Source of the DNA: Polytrichum commune
Taxonomy: Eukaryota > Streptophyta > Polytrichopsida > Polytrichales > Polytrichaceae
Assembly: GCA_950295325.1 (NCBI GenBank)
Contig: OX485805.1
Span: forward strand, 808,501 to 868,500
Direction of reading: 5' to 3'
Length of the DNA stretch: 60,000 nucleotides
This document shows positions 1 through 10,863 of the stretch, piece by piece; the stretch's first letter is position 1; each line of letters begins with the position of its first letter. The notes beneath the pieces were generated by a model that saw only the letters and a program-made list of their open reading frames with translations, did no database searches and had not been told where the DNA came from. The translations under genes and the position numbers were made by a program.

Positions 1-619
1 GGCTAAGTTCGAAGGCTAGTTGAGGCAAGCTAAGCTCGAAGCTGGGTTGAATCAGGCTAAGCTCGGAGGTTCAGAAGCCCTTTTGACGGGCAGTGACGGG
101 TGTAGCCCCAAGCCCAACAGTATAGAATCCTGAAACCACATTAATTACTGAAGTTGAATCAAAGGGGGGTAGTGGTAGTATTCACCTTATATTACAATAG
201 AAGCTAGGTGGGTAGGCTTAATATAAGGGATTAGTTTAGGTAATTGGTTAATTAGTAAGTGAGGAAACCACAAAATGCTAGGTGGTGGCATTAAGTGTTC
301 ATTAGGTGTGTGGGTTTTGCAAAGGGATGTATTACGGGTGTGATAATAGGGAAGAACGTTCTTCAACGCTTGTATCCTCGCCATGGAATAAATTGGGGTG
401 CCAAAATTGATGTGAGATGCAATGGAGGTTAATGACATTGGGAAGATTTAGCTAGGTTAGCATGAATGTGATCCCCATGCCCTCACCCGGACTACGACGC
501 ATAAGGGTGGGTGGTTTGGCCTCACACCTACCCCGGACCTTATAATTCATAGGAGGGAACCAACCCTCCTACTTTGCTTTCGGGACTCACCCCTTAATCG
601 GTAACCCATTTCTTTGATA
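1..619. other. Gene-poor repeat-like sequence at the left edge
   Basis: No convincing coding region is seen. The first 60 bases contain imperfect short direct repeats around GGCTAAGCTCGAAG. The remainder is moderately GC-rich and grades into the hairpin-dense tract that follows. It may be part of a longer retroelement cut by the window edge, but no coding domain or LTR border could be identified. Confidence 0.4.
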
Positions 620-1212
620 TGGACTTCCATCCATGGAAGTCCAATCCTATGTTGATCATCGTGTTGCAGGAGCAACACTACAACAACCCGAAGCATACTA
701 GGCAACTATGGCCTCACACTGGGCCAATGCCCATGGAGGCTGTGCCGTTCGGCCTCGGGTGGGTGAGGCCACACCACCTCACCCATATAAGCCTCTAGGA
801 CTCTACGCGGGGCCCCTACCCCACCGTCAAGAAACCTTTTGTCTCTCTACCAAGAGTTGGGGCCAAGTAGACATTTCCCTTAGCCGCTGGGCCTAGAAGC
901 CCCCTGCAGCTTCAGACCATCATAACTTCCTTGTATGATGTCTGATGCTAACAAGCAACCACTCCATCGTCATCTACGCTTCACGTAGATACCGATGGAC
1001 TCCTCACTTGCCCCATTCAGGCAATTTTTGATGAAGTTATGCCTTATTGAACCATGGCAGTCCCAGGAATCACTCACAGGCACTGCTGTACCAGGGCGCT
1101 GTCCCGGGACAGCGCCCCACTCAACTAGGCATAACTCCTAGCTCACACCTCCGATTGAGGTGTTCTTGAGCATTCTAGAATCAGCACGCCATGAGCTACA
1201 CATAGCTCATGG
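620..1212. repeat. Hairpin-dense tract (six inverted repeats in 600 bp)
   Basis: Perfect or near-perfect inverted repeats lie at 620-643 (11 bp arms), 661-678 (7 bp arms, 4 nt loop), 912-945 (12 bp stem with one bulge), 964-998 (6 plus 7 bp stems around a small internal loop), 1094-1117 (a perfect 24 bp palindrome) and 1189-1212 (10 bp arms, 4 nt loop). A further 9 bp pair, AGTTATGCC at 1035-1043 and GGCATAACT at 1128-1136, would enclose the large palindrome. No protein is convincing here. The tract could be a structured transcript or a TE terminus; its function is unknown. Confidence 0.6.
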
Positions 1213-2274
1213 CCTTACCCTCATGCCTCCTAGTCTCTGTGGGTGGGAGGCGTTCCCAACGCCCGGGGCCCTCACCCACACTAGGATCACTTGGGCCCTC
1301 TCACCAACGGCGCCACAAGTCCCGGGTGTCACTCCGGGGTCCCCCTTGTGCCCATGGTGTTGCGGGCACTCCTCGTGGAGAGGTGCGCGACAACCCCCAC
1401 AACGACGTTACCGTTTATGTCATAAATGTAACCTTGGGGGTGTGGGCCTTTGACAAATTCCTCCGTATTGCCAACATGGCCTCCTATGACTCAGTAAAGA
1501 AATGCTCTGTCATCACATGCTTTAGGTGTAGAACCATGGTAAGACTCATGCGTTGCCCTTGTGATGTGTTCATCTGTGAGATTTGTTGGATAACCTCGGG
1601 AATCCTTGACATATTATTGTGGCTACAGAATCAAAAGCAAAATGACTTTTGTACTATGCGGGTGGTACACCGTGGGTCCTATTGTATTCATAATCCAAAG
1701 GCATATCCCATTACAAGCAAATGCAAGTATGGTAAAGTGGACAACATCTAATTCATACTTAGTGTTAAGTGAAAGTGATTCAAAAGAATACATTACCTTT
1801 GAATTTTGTTGCGAAAAATATCATAGACATTTAAAAACATATTGATCAACAAAGCCAAGTAATTTATGATGACATAAAAATTCCAAAAAAATCTACATAT
1901 TTAAGAAAATGATGCAAGGGGTGTGCACGTATGTGATATTGAACAAATAATTGTTTTAATTTTGTTTAAAATATGATAAAATTACATTAGACTGATGGTT
2001 TTTTTTACAAATTTTTGTGATGATGCCCTCAAGTAGATTATGAAATCCAGGAATATAAAGAAAAACCCAAATCCAAAATATTTAAGGTCATGAAATCTAC
2101 GTCCGAAACCAAATTCAAACGTTTTCTTTTGAGCATTACTTTTAATGATAATTTTTGAGGATTACAATTTGATATTCTACATTTCAATATTTAACACAAA
2201 AATAAAGGTCATCATGGCAAAAAATCCAATTTAAACAACACTTTGCTACTAATATAAGGCCTTTGACCCAAAAA
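1213..2274. other. No gene seen; AT-rich after about 1,750
   Basis: The open frames here are short and overlap on several frames without a recognisable domain. After about 1,750 the sequence becomes AT-rich, with frequent stops in all frames. Nothing can be supported. Confidence 0.4.
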
Positions 2275-3404
2275 TTATGGTTTTAGGATACCGGAACGTT
2301 GGCCCCCCAAATTTCCACTTGCGCCCTCAATTACGTCCCCGGCTGGTAAGCCTTGGTGTTCATTGTTCACCCTCGCAAGAATGGTCAACCCTTCAATCCG
2401 GGCCCTCAACCCTTGGACCCCATTCGCGTGTTCGAGGCGGACCAACTCCAATTCCCATTCGTGATCCAACTTGCACTTCGCCATCTCAACCTCAACGCCT
2501 CTACCACGTCATTGTCAACAACAACTAGTGGTGGTGTTAGAACCTCCGATGTCATCTCCACATCAACTTGTGAAGATGGTGGACAAACAAAATGGTGTCT
2601 ATGTGGTGGTGTCATGTGGATTATTGGTCACTTTGGCAGGTGGTTCCATGGAAACCCCTAACACCATGTTCTCATCGTCGAGGTCTACCTGGTTGGAGGG
2701 TGGAGCTCCTAGAGGTTGATGACTTGGGATCGGAAGGAAATTGAAATTAGATTGGACTGCTGGAGGATTTGCTGGAGGTTGCCACGCCAAAGGAATCGGT
2801 CGAGCAATGTTCCGGCCTCACACGCAGCTAGGTATGACTCTACTCCAACACGCTATGCTCGAATTTGTGTTGGTACGTGGGATGATTAACCAATCAATTT
2901 GTACATCCAAAATAACCTCGGCATACATCATTTGGCACAACCACATGAGCATATGCACATGATCACACTCCTCTGGTCTCCCCCCCCCCCCCCCTAATTT
3001 GCACACCCAAACCCCATGATACCAATCTTCAAAAATCTTATGACTCACCTCCTTTCATAACCCATACTTTTGTTTAGACATTTAATCGACGTTCACACTG
3101 GGTACAAACATCCACATCAAATGTGTCTACTTCACATACCTTGGGATAGTGCTATATACCGGCATACCCCTCTCATCGTGCCATCCGGGATTAGCAAGAA
3201 CATTGGGATCCAGCGCCACCTCCAAATTGTTGAGTTGCGGTCTATCCCTTGGTGCATTTCTTCTTCTTCTTCTTCTTCTTCTTCTTCTTCTTCTTCTTCT
3301 TCTAGGTGTACCTCCCGGTGCCGACCCTGTAGTCCCTTTTGAACCGATCTCCCGCCACGCGTAGGTTCCAATAGTGTGTTCTCTTCATCTGCCATTGATG
3401 CCAA
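2275..3404 (-). pseudogene. Possible decayed coding fragments with a GAA (Glu) repeat
   Basis: The - strand holds several short frames in series: a start-containing frame at 3,404-3,132 with a run of about 15 glutamates, a proline-rich stretch at 2,790-2,599, and a charged helical-looking piece at 2,484-2,275 with alternating Glu and Leu. They are not in one frame and no splice model was convincing. The Glu run is simply a (TTC)n microsatellite at 3,258-3,302 read on the other strand. This may be a decayed TE gag-like gene or chance frames; I could not identify a family. Confidence 0.2.
3258..3302. repeat. (TTC)15 microsatellite
   Basis: About 15 uninterrupted TTC units. It accounts for the poly-Ser, poly-Leu and poly-Glu tracts in overlapping frames. 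Confidence 0.95.
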
Positions 3405-3979
3405 AACCAGTCGTTTTTTTTTTTTGCTTTTATTAATTTATTTTAGAATGGGAGCACTTCCAAAACAAATGCTAGCATCCAATGAGTTTATTTAACATAA
3501 AGCGTACATTTTTATCGTCTAGACAATATCCTATTTTGTAAAACACTTTCAAAACGAGTGTTTAAATTTTGCAAGTTCCGGTAATGTTTCAAAACTCTAT
3601 CTTGTAATTTTAATAGATAAAATTAGATTATGATGGATTACAATGGATTATGATGTCAAGTGTGGAATGAAGAATGTGTTGTGCGTAAGTCGACGTGGTG
3701 CAATAAAATTCAATTCATGTACACAAACCCACAATGTGGGGCCTTCAACTCACATGGGTCTCTTGGTGGTAGTGGTTGTTCAACAACCACAGACCCACGG
3801 AAGCAAGTGCAGAGTGAGGGTGGAATGGAAGCGGGATCCATATATACCCACGGGGAGGGCATCGATTGGATGTGACCCATCCCCACCTAACTCATAGACA
3901 ACACGTGTCCATGAGTGGACATGCGGTCGTCATATTGACTACTCATGAGCAATCGCCTGGCTTGTCAATTGCGGTAGTG

Positions 3980-4130
3980 CAGTTGACTTCTAAACTAGTC
4001 GACTATTGAAGAGCAATTGCCTTGGTGTGTCCACTACTCTTTAGCAGTCGACTTGGCGGGGAAGTGTTTATGAGCAATTGACACACCAAGGCTTTTGCTC
4101 AGATTAGTCGTCTAGTTTAGAAGCCAACTG
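3980..4130. repeat. Inverted repeat with about 52 bp arms
   Basis: The arm at 3,980-4,032 (starting CAGTTGACTTCTAAACTAG) is matched by the reverse complement of 4,079-4,130, with a few mismatches and small indels. The loop is about 46 bp. Surrounding DNA (3,900-4,190) repeats the motifs GAGCAATTG and GTCGACT in both orientations. This could be a small foldback element or MITE core; no flanking duplication was identified. Confidence 0.65.
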
Positions 4131-4206
4131 TTGGTAAGCAATCGACTTGCCTAATCGACTGCTAGCGAGCAGTCAAGTGAGCACTTAAATTAGCCGCTTA
4201 AACAAA

Positions 4207-4233
4207 ATGAATGAATGAATGAATGAATGAATG
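4207..4233. repeat. (ATGA)n microsatellite
   Basis: Six to seven tandem ATGA units in otherwise unremarkable non-coding sequence. Confidence 0.9.
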
Positions 4234-4448
4234 GCTTAAAGAGTTGTTAGCCAAGGATTTGTGGTGTCTATGTAACCTCATCCATTTGTAAAGTGAAAAT
4301 GCAATGAACCAGTTGACAACTTTTAAATGTTTGTTGTGAAATAATCTAACTACAAATATGACATCAAAAACCCCAACTTTAATCTAGTGGAATCTAATTG
4401 AGATGAGCATGTCTGCAACATATACCAAACTTGTGTTTTACTAGAGCC

Positions 4449-5237
4449 CACTACAGTCATTAACGACACTCGTTTATACGACACCCTTGATGTTATGACA
4501 GATTCTTGCGAGACCAAACTTTTTAGTTCAAAACTCCCTCTTTATACAACTACAACACTCAATAATGTGACATTTAGAATCTCCATTTTGTCATATTAAA
4601 GAGGTAGTTAATGCTAAAATTATTTTCATCTATGTTATGTACATCTAAGATGCATACATTTTCACTTCATAAGTACTTGGGAGCTTCACTTATCATTGGG
4701 AACTTAATGATAACTAGGGTTACTAGTGTAGATGTGGATGATGTTGCTCTACCTACAGTAAAGCTTAGTGATGTTAGGTGTCATGCATCATTGTTGCCTA
4801 GTTTCTCATTAAAGAAATCTTTATATTTTGGTGTTAATATTAGTTTTCAAAAGTTAGTAGGGAATTTAGATAAGACAACAGTTGCTAACTTGGGTAGGCA
4901 ACACTAGAGATCTTTGGACTCCTATTTCAAGAGTTCTTGAGAATATTTGTATTTTTTTAGAGTTATAAGTTATAATTTCATACCATTTGTATTGCTTATA
5001 CTCGTTGTATATATTTTTAAGCTCATATTACTTATGTTTTTGTATTCCCTCAATAATACAACACCTTTACATCATTTGTCATATCAATGACTCAGAAGAC
5101 GACACCTTGATAATATGACTTTTTTGTGTTTCCCAAACATGTCATACTAAAGAGGGACGACAGTAATGCATTTTGACTTCGTTAATGTCAACTTTTTGAG
5201 CACAACAATGTCACAAATGTGACACTTTCTCTTAGTG
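4449..5237. mobile_element. Possible non-autonomous CACTA-like element
   Basis: The segment starts with CACTACAG and ends with CTTAGTG, giving CACTA/TAGTG termini. Near both ends are the related motifs TGTCATATTAAAGAGG (about 4,593) and TGTCATACTAAAGAGG (about 5,141), together with repeated ACGACA motifs, as expected of subterminal repeats. There is no transposase. The 3 bp flanks (GCC and GAA) do not match, so the borders or the class may be wrong. Confidence 0.3.
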
Positions 5238-5245
5238 GAAACTAA

Positions 5246-5562
5246 GGGCCGGTTCACTCGGGGTCCCAAGTCCTAAGTCCCAACTATGACATGAATGCCT
5301 ACATGACAACATTTTTTGGAGGCAAGACTTGGGACTCGTGTTGCAAGTTGGGTCGAGCAAAAAGTTAGACCCAACTCGATCTCAACCCAAGTCCCCCGAA
5401 TATTTTTACATAAAATAATCAAGATCTGATTATAATGATACTTAACCATAATTTAATGATTACTCAAGGCCCACAAGTTGGGACTTTGCCTCCATGTTAG
5501 GATTTGCTAACAAGAGTGGCAAGACTTGAAACTTGGAACTTGGGACATGTGTGAACCAACCC
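5246..5562. mobile_element. Tourist-type MITE (PIF/Harbinger), 317 bp
   Basis: The left terminus GGGCCGGTTCACTCGGGGTC pairs with the reverse complement of the right terminus, GGGTTGGTTCACACATGTCC. The terminal inverted repeats run about 28 bp with few mismatches. Both sides are flanked by TAA (5,243-5,245 and 5,563-5,565), the 3 bp target duplication typical of PIF/Harbinger elements. It has no coding capacity. The terminus resembles that of the 3 kb Harbinger element at 16,667-19,711 (GGGCC then GGTTYAC), suggesting a related family. Confidence 0.85.
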
Positions 5563-5565
5563 TAA

Positions 5566-6275
5566 AAATGTCACAAAGTCGACAATCGAATATGACAATA
5601 AATCCACGTGATTCCAATAGTGATCCCCTTCCTCCACGATGGATGAGTGTACATAGAGCGCCACGAACTCCATGCCCACAATAATGGTGTCTGTAACATA
5701 TTCCGTTCACGCAAACCTTAAATTAGTGAATAGCATTGTGGGCATATACCTACATCTACTTGACTACCAGGTAGGTGGAAAGCATGCATCCAAATAGTCC
5801 GCCTCGTGCGATAAGCACGTGCAAACATCGTCAGGGCTACTCTGGGCCCCTGACCTTCCCGATCGAGATTACATAAACTGTGAATCAAAATTCAGTCACA
5901 TGTCGATCAAAATTCAGACGTTTCTGCAGATTCCACGAGTATACTGATGAAGCACAGCAGCCACTTCTGGCAGCATTCTTCAGCATCTCCGGCTGCAACA
6001 GTGTGAAAAGTAGTGGGCCAACACAATCCCAGCAATTTCATGGCTGGAAACCGGTCGGAAAGTTTGGTGTGATCGAGGCAATGCCATTGCCTCTGTGCAC
6101 AACGCCGGTGAGTAAGTTAAGGGTTGAGCTGCCATGCACCTTCGGAGTCGTGGAGTGACGTTTCTTATAATACCCACACACAAGTTGGGTCCGACACGGA
6201 CCGGCAGATAGGAATCATGGCATCGTTATCCATTCGTCACTGTAACTACCAGCTTGTTTTGGTCACAGCTATTTA
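5566..6275. other. Intergenic sequence upstream of the GMC gene
   Basis: No coding region is supported. Short open frames at 5,880-6,158 and on the opposite strand lack any family resemblance. It probably contains promoter-proximal DNA for the downstream gene. Confidence 0.4.
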
Positions 6276-6285
6276 TATATAAAAG
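6276..6285 (+). promoter_or_regulatory. TATA box candidate for the GMC gene
   Basis: TATATAAAAG is a near-ideal plant TATA element. It lies 1.2 kb upstream of the GMC start codon. A pyrimidine-rich stretch ending TTATTTTCAG lies about 22 bp before that start and looks like an intron acceptor, so a transcript starting near 6,310 could carry a 5'UTR intron. The promoter assignment is inference. Confidence 0.5.
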
Positions 6286-7506
6286 GTTGCTAGACTCTCT
6301 TTGAACACCATCACCGTCTTGTGATCTGAGTGTGACTGTATCTTGCTGTAGTCGCTGTTGGTAGTTCTAGGAACGTGCAACCCAAGTCTCGCATTTGGGC
6401 TGTGGAGGATGCTTGCCTATTCAATATTTCACATGTGTTTTTGATGGATGCTCAATATTGAAGACCAGTGGGTGTTTCAAGTTTGTAGTAGCAGATTGCA
6501 CTCGGAGGTTGAAATTTCAAGAATGACTTATACCTCGCCATTAACGTTGTGAGTCTTCAACGGGGTCCTGATCCTCATTGTGAGCACTTTGTAACCCTCC
6601 TTCCCACCATATATAGATCTTTTGGGATTGGCAAGATATAGTGAGACTGGTTATGATGCTTGATCAGCAGGTTTGGTCATGGTTGAACAGGTCATTGATG
6701 CCTAGCTCTCGATGCCTTTTGCCCTGTCAATATTATTGCACATGCGATTGACCTTAAGTTTGTGGAATTGAGTCTTGACCGTGACACTGAGTTAGATTAT
6801 GCGGTCACTGATAAGAGTGACCAATGATCAGAGGTCTCAATGCAGAATGAGGTGTTTGCTATCACCCTGCAGAACAAGCTAGCTCCAGATCAGATGTTAA
6901 TCCTGCGAGTCCACTAATGTCGTACGTATTGAAAAGCAGCGGTTTGTGGATTACATTATGTGTTTAGTTGTGTTGGCAACTGTGGAGTTTTTAACGATAC
7001 GCGATTAGGTTTACAACCGATAGACCAGCTACTCGATTGTTGCACTGTCACAAACTCCATGCACATTGCGTTCTTCTAAGTTTCTCGCTCGGAGGGACGT
7101 CAAGCCAGGGTGACAACAACTATCTGTAGCACCCACCTCCTGCGCAGGGTTAGCGTCTAAAGAACTTGGTTTGGAGCTGCTTTCGTATTAAAATCTTTGT
7201 TTGAGAAATTCAAGAATTACTAGTAGGTTTTGCAGGGTTATCAGACAGTCTACCGAATCATGAATCATGTCTTATGGTTGGCAGGTGGTCATATGTGGAC
7301 ATTATTGTCGTCTTCAACTTTCAGAATCGGATCGAGTGACTGACTCTATTGAACTCCATCGCATTCAGCAGCAGCAACCTCTTTACCTATATGAAATTTT
7401 CAAAAGACGGCATTTTTTATTCATCTGCATTTGACATTCATCATTATTTGAGACATCTTCAAATTGCCTTAATTATTTTCAGTGTATCTTGTTAATTTTC
7501 CTTGCA

Positions 7507-9745
7507 ATGAAGACTGCATCGTCGTCACCCAACTTCAACTATGGCTTCCCTACCGCGGGTCCCCAGAATCCCTCGGGATCAGCCGTCATGGACCATGTGT
7601 TCTTCGTCTCGCAATCCGACTGGAAGCAAGTCCGCGAAGAGGACGACTTCGACTATATCATCATCGGCTCGGGTTTCTGCGCCCTCGGGTTTGCCCACCA
7701 GGCGCTCAAGAACAATCCGATGGCGCGCATCCTCATCATCGAGCGCGGCCCCTTCTTCCTCCCCGAGCATTTCCAGAACCTGCCCTTACCGTACCAGAGC
7801 ACGATCGGCGGCTTGTCCGAGACGTTCCCGTGGACGCTGTCGAGCCGCACGATCTCGCAGGATTTTTTCCAGTGGCAGCATGGCATGGTGCCCTTCTTCG
7901 GCGGCCGATCCACGCTTTGGAGCGCATGGTGCCCGCGCCCCACCCGCGAGGAGATGCGCGGTTGGCCTACCCGAGTCGTCGATAAGGCGGAAGAGTATTT
8001 CGCCGACGCAGAGAAACTTCTCAACGTCGTGAGCGCCGACAAGATCGATAAAGATCGCGATCCCCAGGCGTATGGGAAAATGTACCACCGCGGGCGTCCG
8101 ATCTACGGCATTGTTCAGAAGAAATTATTCGAGATGTTGTCGGCCAATCTGAGTAGAATCTCTTCCGCCACGCGAGTGATTCCGGCGCCGTTAGCGGTGG
8201 GGAGCTTGGATGGGACCGACTTCGAGAAGTACTCGGTGCCGGGACCTCTGCTTGGGTTGGTGGACCAGCAGAGAAAGCTGCACAAGGAAGGGAAGGGGGT
8301 GCCTCTCAAGATCGTGACGAATTGCGTCGTGGAACATATCGAGCAGCAAGACGGACAAGCAACGGCGTTGGAGACGAGCCGCGGGACAGTGAACGTGGGT
8401 GACGCGAAGATCATCTTGGCTATGGGCACCATTCCTCCCACTACCTTGGTGCTCAACTCTTTCCCGCAGGTTACCAACGCAGGTATGAGAGACTTTTCAC
8501 ATGGATTTTGGGTTCAAATCAACATGATTTCTTCTTGATCATTTGCTGCAACATAGTAGGCCCGGCCCGGGGTAATACGTATCTACCATAATTAAATTGT
8601 AGGAGTCTTTGGCATTAAAACAGGCTACAAACATTGGGATTGAGATTCTGATAACAGTTTTACAAAATTCAAAGTGTGAATAAGTTCTTTCAAGTTATCT
8701 TTGAAGAATACACTTAGAATGTTAAGTGTGATAACATAGGAGTCTACTAGTCCCTAGGTAAACGACTTGCCTCCCATTTTTAAAAGAGGTCCATCAACCT
8801 GCTTAGTTTATTTTTCAACCTCTTAAGTGTATATGACATGATATGTCTTTCAAGTTACGTTATGTGAAAACAGTGTAGTGTCCGAGCATGTGGTAGTACC
8901 CATGATTGTGGCCCCCTTTGAATTTCCACCATACAGGTAAGAGATTCACAGCGCACTTCATCTCGTCCATCATAGCACGCATCCCGCGAGGCGACTACGA
9001 GTTCAGCCGCGAGATCGGGGAGCTCGAGCTCGCCGCGATCTATCTAGCGGGCCGGGACGCGAGTACGCAGTTGCAATACCATGTGCAGATGACAGCGTTA
9101 TCGGACCGTGAACCGGAGAAAAATGCGAGCAAAGCGGCGCGCCACATGCCTGACGTCGTAGCCACCGCGTCCCCGGAGCAGCTCTCGACATCTAAGGATT
9201 ACGTGGTTTTTGTGTGCGCGGTTTTAGGTGAGATGGGGGAACAGAACCCCAACACATGGCTTAAGAAGACTGGGGGGACAAATCCGACCACCAATGTCTT
9301 GTTGCAGGCGCAAGTGAGCCCGGAGGATATCAAGCTCTACGGAACCATGGAGGAAGCCACGTTCCAAGCTTTGGAGTTGGTTCTTTCCCCAAAAGGCACG
9401 CACCGCGTGCAATATTGGCAGGCTTCTTCCAACAGCTGGGGCACAAAGCGGCCCTCGAGCAATGAAATTCGAGTGCCAGGCATGGTGCACGAGGGCTCCA
9501 CCATGTTCATTGGCGATGACGATGACGCCGATGCGGCTGTGGGTCTCGATTACCGGCTGAAGGGCGTGGAAAATGTGTATGTCACAGGCGCATCGTTGTG
9601 GCCAACGAGCGGCTCGTGGAATCCGACCATGACAATGGTGGGTTTGGCACAACACTTGGCCGATAATCTCAACGCAAGCTCCAAAAACACCCCCTTGAAG
9701 ACCCAGCTCGAATCGTCCAGTAAAAAGCGGAAAACCCTGAACTGA
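7507..9745 (+). CDS. GMC-family FAD oxidoreductase, two exons, 594 aa
   Basis: Predicted flavoenzyme of the glucose-methanol-choline family; such enzymes oxidise alcohol or sugar hydroxyls using FAD. Exons are 7,507-8,482 and 8,937-9,745, joined across a 454 bp GT-AG phase-1 intron; the junction restores one frame of 595 codons with the stop. Residues 49-60 hold the dinucleotide-binding G-x-G-x-x-G-like motif (IIIGSGFCALG), followed by a strand ending in an acidic residue (IIER). FFGGRSTLWSAW near 135 looks like the second FAD-contact motif. The C-terminal domain has His510 (VHEGSTMF) and Asn554 (SWNPTMT), matching the His/Asn catalytic pair of pyranose-oxidase-like members. No signal peptide is obvious. 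The start at 7,507 is the first ATG after the acceptor-like TTTTCAG. Exons are markedly GC-richer than the flanks. Substrate is unknown. The first exon is overlaid by several long GC-driven shadow frames that are not genes. Confidence 0.85.
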
Positions 9746-10151
9746 GCTAGCGCAACGAAACAGTTGGAGCTGGATGAAGAGACAATTGGCTGTGTGTGAT
9801 ATTTGTAGAACCAAATGCAGCACCTTAAGTAATTTTAATCTTCTTACATCACCTGACCTTTAGTAGGTACCCATGCTGTATGAATTGGTACGGAAAACCC
9901 AACTTGTGCAGGTAATCCTGATCAATCTGTCAGAACAGCCTGCTTTCTGCTTGTGGAGTTTACGGAGCTAAGAGATGATCTTCCAATTGTAATTAATACC
10001 TTAATCTCCATCTCTGATTTCATTAGATTGGTTGTAGACTGCACCTAATGATAATGTACTAGATCCGTCAAGTTTGTTGGTTGAAAGCCCAACTCTTTGA
10101 CCTCTGATAGTTGATCCACTTTGCAATTGCAGGCATACTGTATCTGAAGAC

Positions 10152-10862
10152 AGCTGACATGAATGGAATTGCTGTACTTGATAATTACGAAGTAAACTAT
10201 CCAATAATTTCAGCAGCAGGTCACAAAGTGATTACCTCTTGTAACATTTGGATCAAGAACAGCGATCGATTCAAGGTTACGTCTAAATATGTATACATTC
10301 ATCTGACGTAGGTAGAATTGAAACATGAGGTCATATTTCTTGACCCACAGATTCTGCTCTTCGTCCTCAATCTATAATTTCCTAGGAGTCACATATCACC
10401 TCGACACTTCTCGATGTTGGGAGAACCTATCTCAGGCTCCATGTAGGAGCAGATTGGGTACCGTAAGACCAGTTTCTTTTGCAAGAACACAGTGAGATTT
10501 TCTTTACGAGATACGTTGTGGTAATACCCCAGCTGACATGAATACAAAACGGAATCTCAATTTCAGCAACAGCACACAAAGCGATCACCTTTAGACGTCT
10601 GTATCATGAACAGCGGGTCGATTCATATTCAAGTCCGATAGCTGTGTACATTCATTTGCCTTAGATCACGAATCATTAGGGTCATGCTTGCTCAACAGAA
10701 TTTTCTCTTTCGTCGTGCTCGATGCCACAGATTATAGGGTTAGTTCAGTAACATGTCAACTCGACAATTCTTGATGGTGTGTGAGACATCTCAAACTCTA
10801 TTCAGTTTCAGATCATGTAGCATAAGGCCCGAGTCTATTGCAAGAAGATGGTGACATTTTGA
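10152..10862. repeat. Diverged tandem duplication downstream of the LLG gene
   Basis: Two copies offset by about 379 bp (about 10,152-10,500 and 10,531-10,862) share CAGCTGACATGAAT, the motif CAGCARCAGSWCACAAAG, a GTACATTCAT block and later blocks in the same order, with many substitutions. Copy two runs right up to the stop codon of the - strand LLG gene, so it forms its 3' flank or 3'UTR. Confidence 0.65.
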
Positions 10863-10863
10863 T

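Noticed and set aside
912-998. Hammerhead-ribozyme core in the hairpin tract
   Set aside because: CTGATG is present but the required CTGATGA and GAAA core elements are not in the right arrangement.
3132-3404. Poly-Glu protein on the - strand
   Set aside because: The Glu run is a TTC microsatellite; without a recognised domain it is kept only as a low-confidence fragment.
7541-8477. Several long open frames on both strands over the first GMC exon
   Set aside because: GC-driven shadow frames; only the frame from 7,507 has family motifs and a consistent splice junction.
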